From JALSKU01 sp964556545 (GTDB lineage Bacteria; Campylobacterota; Campylobacteria; Campylobacterales; JALSKU01), in assembly GCA_964556545.1 (NCBI GenBank), contig CAZKWE010000059.1:1-64000 (forward strand): a DNA stretch of 64,000 nucleotides, in the 5' to 3' direction. The translations under genes were made by a program, and so were the position numbers. Numbering within the stretch: position 1 is the stretch's first letter; each line of letters starts with the position of its first letter. Positions 63,331 to 64,000 of this stretch are shown here, piece by piece. Below the pieces are notes generated by a model that ran no database searches, was not told the origin of the DNA, and saw only the letters and a list, made by a program, of their open reading frames with translations.

Positions 63331-64000
63331 TTTTTATCAATTCCTTAAATTTGATATCTTTTACCAATAAAAATATATACAACATTATAAAATCAATAGC
63401 AAAAATCAATATATGATAGAGTGTTGCACTCATAAGTACATTTACTTTGTTTACTCCATGACTTGTTAGAAAGAGTACTATTGTTCCCTCAAAAGTACCC
63501 AGTCCTGCAGGTGTTATGGGAATAGATAGAGCTATTGTAAAAAATATAAAAAGTTCTAATGTTTCTTGAAAAGATAGATGAAAATTTACTCCGTACATAA
63601 AAAATACGGTATTACTCAAGAGATATGTCATCCATAAACAAGTAGTCCAAAATAGAGTAGGGTAAGGTGTTTTTAAAAGTTTTTTTATATTTTTATAAAT
63701 TTTCTGTGTGTAAACTCTTAAGAACTTGAAAGGAATTTTCTTCAATAAAATTGATATCTTTTGTGAATTAAAAAATAGTGTGGTGATCAATATAAAAATA
63801 GATAAAATCAATATGCCCGATTTGATGGAATTGTTGGATATGTATTCGTATGCACAAAAACACATTATTAAAAATAGCATAACTATGTCAAAAAATCTCT
63901 CTATAAAAATAATGGAAAGAGTTTTATGGTATTTGTAATTATAAAATTTTTTTAAGTAAAATGCTTTAGATAATTCTCCAAGTCTTGCCGGTAAAAGAAT
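63317..64000 (-). CDS. UPF0104/lysylphosphatidylglycerol-synthase-type membrane protein (5' end beyond the right edge)
   Basis: Partial gene; 227 C-terminal residues are visible and the frame stays open to the edge. The visible start reads LPARLGELSKAFYLKKF, followed by IFIERFFDIV. These are the signature segments (PAR-GE; ER-x-D) of the UPF0104/LPG-synthase transmembrane domain, also called flippase-like domain. About five further helices follow, including SIPITPAGLGTFEGTIV, also typical. An internal ATG at 63880 is not the true start. Members flip or modify lipids or help export polysaccharides. Coupling to a glycosidase-like exported protein favours a cell-surface glycan role. Confidence 0.8.
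   Translation of the reverse strand: MLLPARLGELSKAFYLKKFYNYKYHKTLSIIFIERFFDIVMLFLIMCFCAYEYISNNSIKSGILILSIFILITTLFFNSQKISILLKKIPFKFLRVYTQKIYKNIKKLLKTPYPTLFWTTCLWMTYLLSNTVFFMYGVNFHLSFQETLELFIFFTIALSIPITPAGLGTFEGTIVLFLTSHGVNKVNVLMSATLYHILIFAIDFIMLYIFLLVKDIKFKELIKNEKS

Noticed and set aside
1..64000. CRISPR arrays, tRNA or rRNA genes, insertion sequences, prophage
   Set aside because: No regularly spaced repeats, cloverleaf-like sequences, rRNA segments, transposase or phage structural genes were seen.

Overview
The window is low-GC (about one third G+C by eye), gene-dense bacterial DNA. It almost certainly comes from a free-living member of the Campylobacterota (Epsilonproteobacteria). The main argument is gene order. 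The run pheS-pheT-aroA-ispH-rpsA-(small membrane protein)-serA, the run radA-ftsY-thioredoxin lipoprotein facing a 5-formyl-THF cyclo-ligase and rny, and the pair fliL-acpS all match, as I remember it, blocks of the Campylobacter jejuni chromosome. A D-lactate dehydrogenase of the fused FAD/Fe-S type, a PglB-type oligosaccharyltransferase and frequent TTG/GTG starts fit the same group. I cannot name a genus. I see no rRNA, tRNA, CRISPR array, insertion sequence or prophage.

Layout. 1-1058: the N-terminus of a large SMC-like ATPase running off the left edge, then about 530 bases holding only a 41-codon ORF and a probable gene relic. 1059-7523: a Na+-pumping oxaloacetate decarboxylase (oadG-oadA-oadB), PEP carboxykinase and argH, with an AEC carrier and a HIT protein on the other strand. 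8874-19150: a PAP2 phosphatase, then the conserved pheST-aroA-ispH-rpsA-serA run. 19247-25930: an efflux operon (TolC, adaptor and an RND permease split into two coupled genes) running into efp and a DJ-1 protein. 26063-34336: dnaE, a FlgS-like kinase coupled to a DUF234-like protein, and D-lactate dehydrogenase. 34380-42809: pglB, a second AEC carrier, uraA diverging from upp, then argD, a second TolC-like protein and a MidA-like methyltransferase. 42847-49206: acpS, fliL, radA, ftsY, a thioredoxin lipoprotein, the cyclo-ligase and rny. 49505-52365: a substrate-binding lipoprotein coupled to a GGDEF-EAL protein. 52463-55602: pssA, a spore-photoproduct-lyase-like radical SAM protein, a short-chain dehydrogenase and a small nucleoside-phosphorylase-like protein. 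55658-58655: an ABC exporter, a SYLF protein and a DedA protein. 58659-60793: a Y-family polymerase and a 26-codon ORF diverging from a LexA-like S24 repressor. 60911-64000: an orphan efflux adaptor, a glycosidase-like exported protein and a partial flippase-like protein.

Most of the window is housekeeping. The most interesting part is 58659-60793. There an autocleavable-type S24 repressor and a Y-family polymerase with an unusual insertion face each other across one perfect 31-bp palindrome that overlaps both predicted promoters. It looks like a self-contained SOS-type mutagenesis switch in a phylum whose best-known members lack LexA. Next come the binding-protein/c-di-GMP pair, the split RND permease with a histidine-rich junction, structured leaders in front of rpsA and pheS, and the photolyase-like cluster. 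All functional statements rest on reading the sequence and family knowledge; no database search was run.
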